A stretch of DNA of 8,202 bases from Rhodospirillales bacterium (lineage in GTDB: Bacteria > Pseudomonadota > Alphaproteobacteria > Rhodospirillales > Casp-alpha2), in the NCBI GenBank assembly GCA_030727885.1, contig JANRAT010000234.1:1-8202 (forward strand), in the 5' to 3' direction. Of the stretch, positions 7,224 to 8,202 are shown piece after piece (position 1 is the stretch's first letter; each line of letters begins with the position of its first letter). The notes below the pieces were generated by a model. It was not told where the DNA came from. It did no database searches and saw only the letters and a list, made by a program, of their open reading frames with translations. Position numbers and translations under genes: made by a program.

Positions 7224-7252
7224 AACATGATGATCGGCAAACCTACTGTCAA
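7224..7252 (-). promoter_or_regulatory. Candidate promoter of the miaB-phoH-ybeY-corC-lnt block
   Basis: The minus strand has CTTGACA, a perfect -35 hexamer TTGACA (7252-7247), then a 17-nt spacer and CATGTT (7229-7224) as a weak -10 (3 of 6). Spacing is ideal and the site lies in the only sizeable gap upstream of the block, giving a leader of about 60 nt before the miaB GTG. The weak -10 could mean low basal or activator-dependent use. Confidence 0.42.
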
Positions 7253-7277
7253 GCAACAGCCTCCAGATAGCGGTGGG

Positions 7278-7706
7278 TCATCCGGCGGCATCCGAATCCT
7301 TGATGGGAATCCCGTAAAGCTCGAGACGGTGCCCAACCAGCTTCAGGCCATGCTCGCGGGCGATCCATTCCTGAAGCCGTTCAATCTCGACATTCTGGAA
7401 TTCAATAACCCGCCCTGTTTTCACATTGATCAGGTGATCGTGATGCTCGTCGGACACTTCTTCGTAACGCGACCTGCCGTCACCGAAATCATGGCGCTCA
7501 ACGATCCCTTCTTCCTCGAAAAGTCGCATTGTCCGATAAACTGTGGCGATGGATATTTTTGAATCCAGCGCCGCAGCGCGCCGATAAACCTCTTCAACAT
7601 CCGGATGATCATTGGCGTCCGACAAGACACGGGCTATGATCCGGCGTTGCTCGGTCATTTTCATGCCTTTGTCGATACACAGCCGTTCGAGGCGAGACTC
7701 TTCCAT
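7278..7706 (-). CDS. fur: Fur-family metal-responsive regulator (Fur/Mur type)
   Basis: Cytosolic dimeric repressor of 142 residues that senses Fe2+ or, in many alphaproteobacteria, Mn2+ (Mur). The N-terminal winged helix (about 1-80) has MTEQRRIIARVL and the recognition helix ISIATVYRTMRLFEEEG (51-67). The metal-binding part shows HPDVEEVY (from H34), YEEVSDEHHDHLI (81-93) and H119, H126. The CxxC zinc motifs of E. coli Fur are absent: NVKTGRVIEF stands where the first would be, which is normal for alphaproteobacterial Fur/Mur. I chose ATG 7706 because AAGGGA lies 5 nt upstream and the protein then has family length; the frame is open to 7775, but those 23 residues are not family-like. It stands between mucR and miaB with gaps on both sides, so it is probably its own unit. 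Iron versus manganese specificity cannot be decided here. Confidence 0.93.
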   Translation of the reverse strand: MEESRLERLCIDKGMKMTEQRRIIARVLSDANDHPDVEEVYRRAAALDSKISIATVYRTMRLFEEEGIVERHDFGDGRSRYEEVSDEHHDHLINVKTGRVIEFQNVEIERLQEWIAREHGLKLVGHRLELYGIPIKDSDAAG

Positions 7707-7747
7707 AACGATCCCTTGTAGTTGGACTTCTGGATGGTAGCGCCCCT

Positions 7748-7767
7748 GACCCCTCATGTGAAGGGTC
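7748..7767. repeat. 20-bp palindrome between mucR and fur
   Basis: GACCCCTCATGTGAAGGGTC on the plus strand is symmetrical at all but one pair. In minus-strand RNA the odd pair becomes U·G, giving an 8-bp stem with a 4-nt ACAU loop, which fits a structure in the mucR-fur transcript. No U run follows, so an intrinsic terminator is unlikely; a protein operator or a leader hairpin 42 nt before the fur start are the options. Confidence 0.5.
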
Positions 7768-7794
7768 GATGGCATTCAGCCGGCGATTTGATGC

Positions 7795-8202
7795 TTATTT
7801 CGTTTTACGTTTGGCGCCCGGCTTGCGACCCAGACCGATCTTTTTGGCCAACGTGCTGCGTTTTTTGGCATAATTCGGCGCAACCATCGGATAATCGGCG
7901 CCGAGACCCCAGCGTTTGCGGTATTCTTCCGGAGTCATGTTGTATGACGTCATCAGATGCCGTTTCAGCATTTTCAATTTCTTGCCGTCTTCGAGGCAAA
8001 TCAGGAAATCAGGCAAAATCGACTTTTTAATCGGCACAGCGGGCTGCGGACGCTCTACAGGCGCTTCTTCATTGCCAAGGGCCAGCAATGTGGCAAAGAC
8101 ATCTTTGATGACTTGCGGCAAATCGTTCGCAGCAATGGTATTGTTCGAAGCATGCGCAGAGACGATTTCTGATGTGAGCTCAAGAAGCTCCGTTTGGCTT
8201 GG
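7795..8202 (-). CDS. mucR: MucR/Ros-family transcriptional regulator, 5' end outside window
   Basis: Pleiotropic DNA-binding regulator of alphaproteobacteria, usually acting on exopolysaccharide, motility or cell-cycle genes by binding AT-rich promoter DNA. The reading frame is open to the right edge; the visible 135 residues include ELLELTSEIVSAHASNNTIA, the typical N-terminus, so only a few codons are missing. TTG 8121 is internal, not the start. The Ros-type finger is CLEDGKKLKMLKRHLMTSY: Cys (7998) and His (7959) are kept, the second Cys is Asp as in many MucR proteins, and the fourth ligand position is Ser (7947) followed by Tyr, so zinc binding may be lost. After the finger come TPEEYRKRWGL, DYPMVAPNYA and the basic tail KKIGLGRKPGAKRKTK. 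Target genes are unknown; fur lies downstream after an 88-nt gap. Confidence 0.95.
   Translation of the reverse strand, partial: PSQTELLELTSEIVSAHASNNTIAANDLPQVIKDVFATLLALGNEEAPVERPQPAVPIKKSILPDFLICLEDGKKLKMLKRHLMTSYNMTPEEYRKRWGLGADYPMVAPNYAKKRSTLAKKIGLGRKPGAKRKTK

Noticed and set aside
7151..7228. Possible 25-residue leader peptide ([12 protein letters not shown]...) ending just inside the miaB start.
   Set aside because: No Shine-Dalgarno, no run of regulatory codons, and its ATG would lie upstream of the transcription start predicted from the candidate promoter.
7707..7775. Longer Fur reading frame starting at 7775.
   Set aside because: The extra 23 residues are not family-like, contain the palindrome, and ATG 7706 has a well-placed AAGGGA.
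1..8202. Many plus-strand reading frames of 60-220 codons, the longest at 2041-2703.
   Set aside because: All lie antisense to well-supported minus-strand genes with complete catalytic motifs, have arginine-rich non-family sequences, and lack ribosome sites.
1..8202. Mobile elements, CRISPR arrays, tRNA or rRNA genes, phage attachment sites.
   Set aside because: No regularly spaced direct repeats, transposase motifs, terminal inverted repeats or tRNA-like folds were seen on either strand; all gaps are under 200 nt.

Overview
The window is an ordinary but informative chromosomal segment of an alphaproteobacterium. Every gene I can support lies on the minus strand. Evidence for the class is the MucR/Ros regulator, a cysteine-free Fur/Mur-type regulator, and the order lnt - phrR-type regulator - metK. 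GC content is moderate. A Rhodospirillales-like, possibly marine, genus is a guess from overall look, not something the sequence proves.

Layout in transcription order (right to left): a MucR/Ros regulator cut by the right edge (7795-8202); an 88-nt gap with a 20-bp palindrome; a Fur/Mur regulator (7278-7706); a 120-nt gap with a candidate promoter; then a tightly packed block miaB (5790-7157) - phoH/ybeZ (4750-5793) - ybeY (4221-4760) - corC/ybeX (3249-4208) - lnt (1675-3252), with junctions of -4, -11, +12 and -4 nt. The E. coli cluster has the same order (miaB-ybeZ-ybeY-ybeX-lnt). An 83-nt AT-rich gap leads to an XRE regulator of the PhrR/PraR type (1085-1591), a 198-nt leader follows, and metK runs off the left edge (1-886).

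The block joins tRNA modification (MiaB), rRNA and ribosome maintenance (PhoH/YbeZ, YbeY, YbeX), the last step of lipoprotein maturation (Lnt), and synthesis of S-adenosylmethionine (MetK), which MiaB consumes. Expression is probably tuned by translational coupling inside the block and by separate signals before phrR and metK.

The best find is in the metK leader: a 50-nt stretch (961-1010, minus strand) with the ordered signature of a SAM-II (metA-type) riboswitch. It is followed by an 8-nt segment perfectly complementary to the aptamer's own pseudoknot strand, and by a hairpin just before the metK ribosome binding site. That reads as SAM feedback on SAM synthetase. Two departures from the SAM-II signature, a shortened 3' A-rich run and a loose P1 stem, are worth testing. 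I see no mobile element, CRISPR array, tRNA or rRNA, and no undescribed multigene system.
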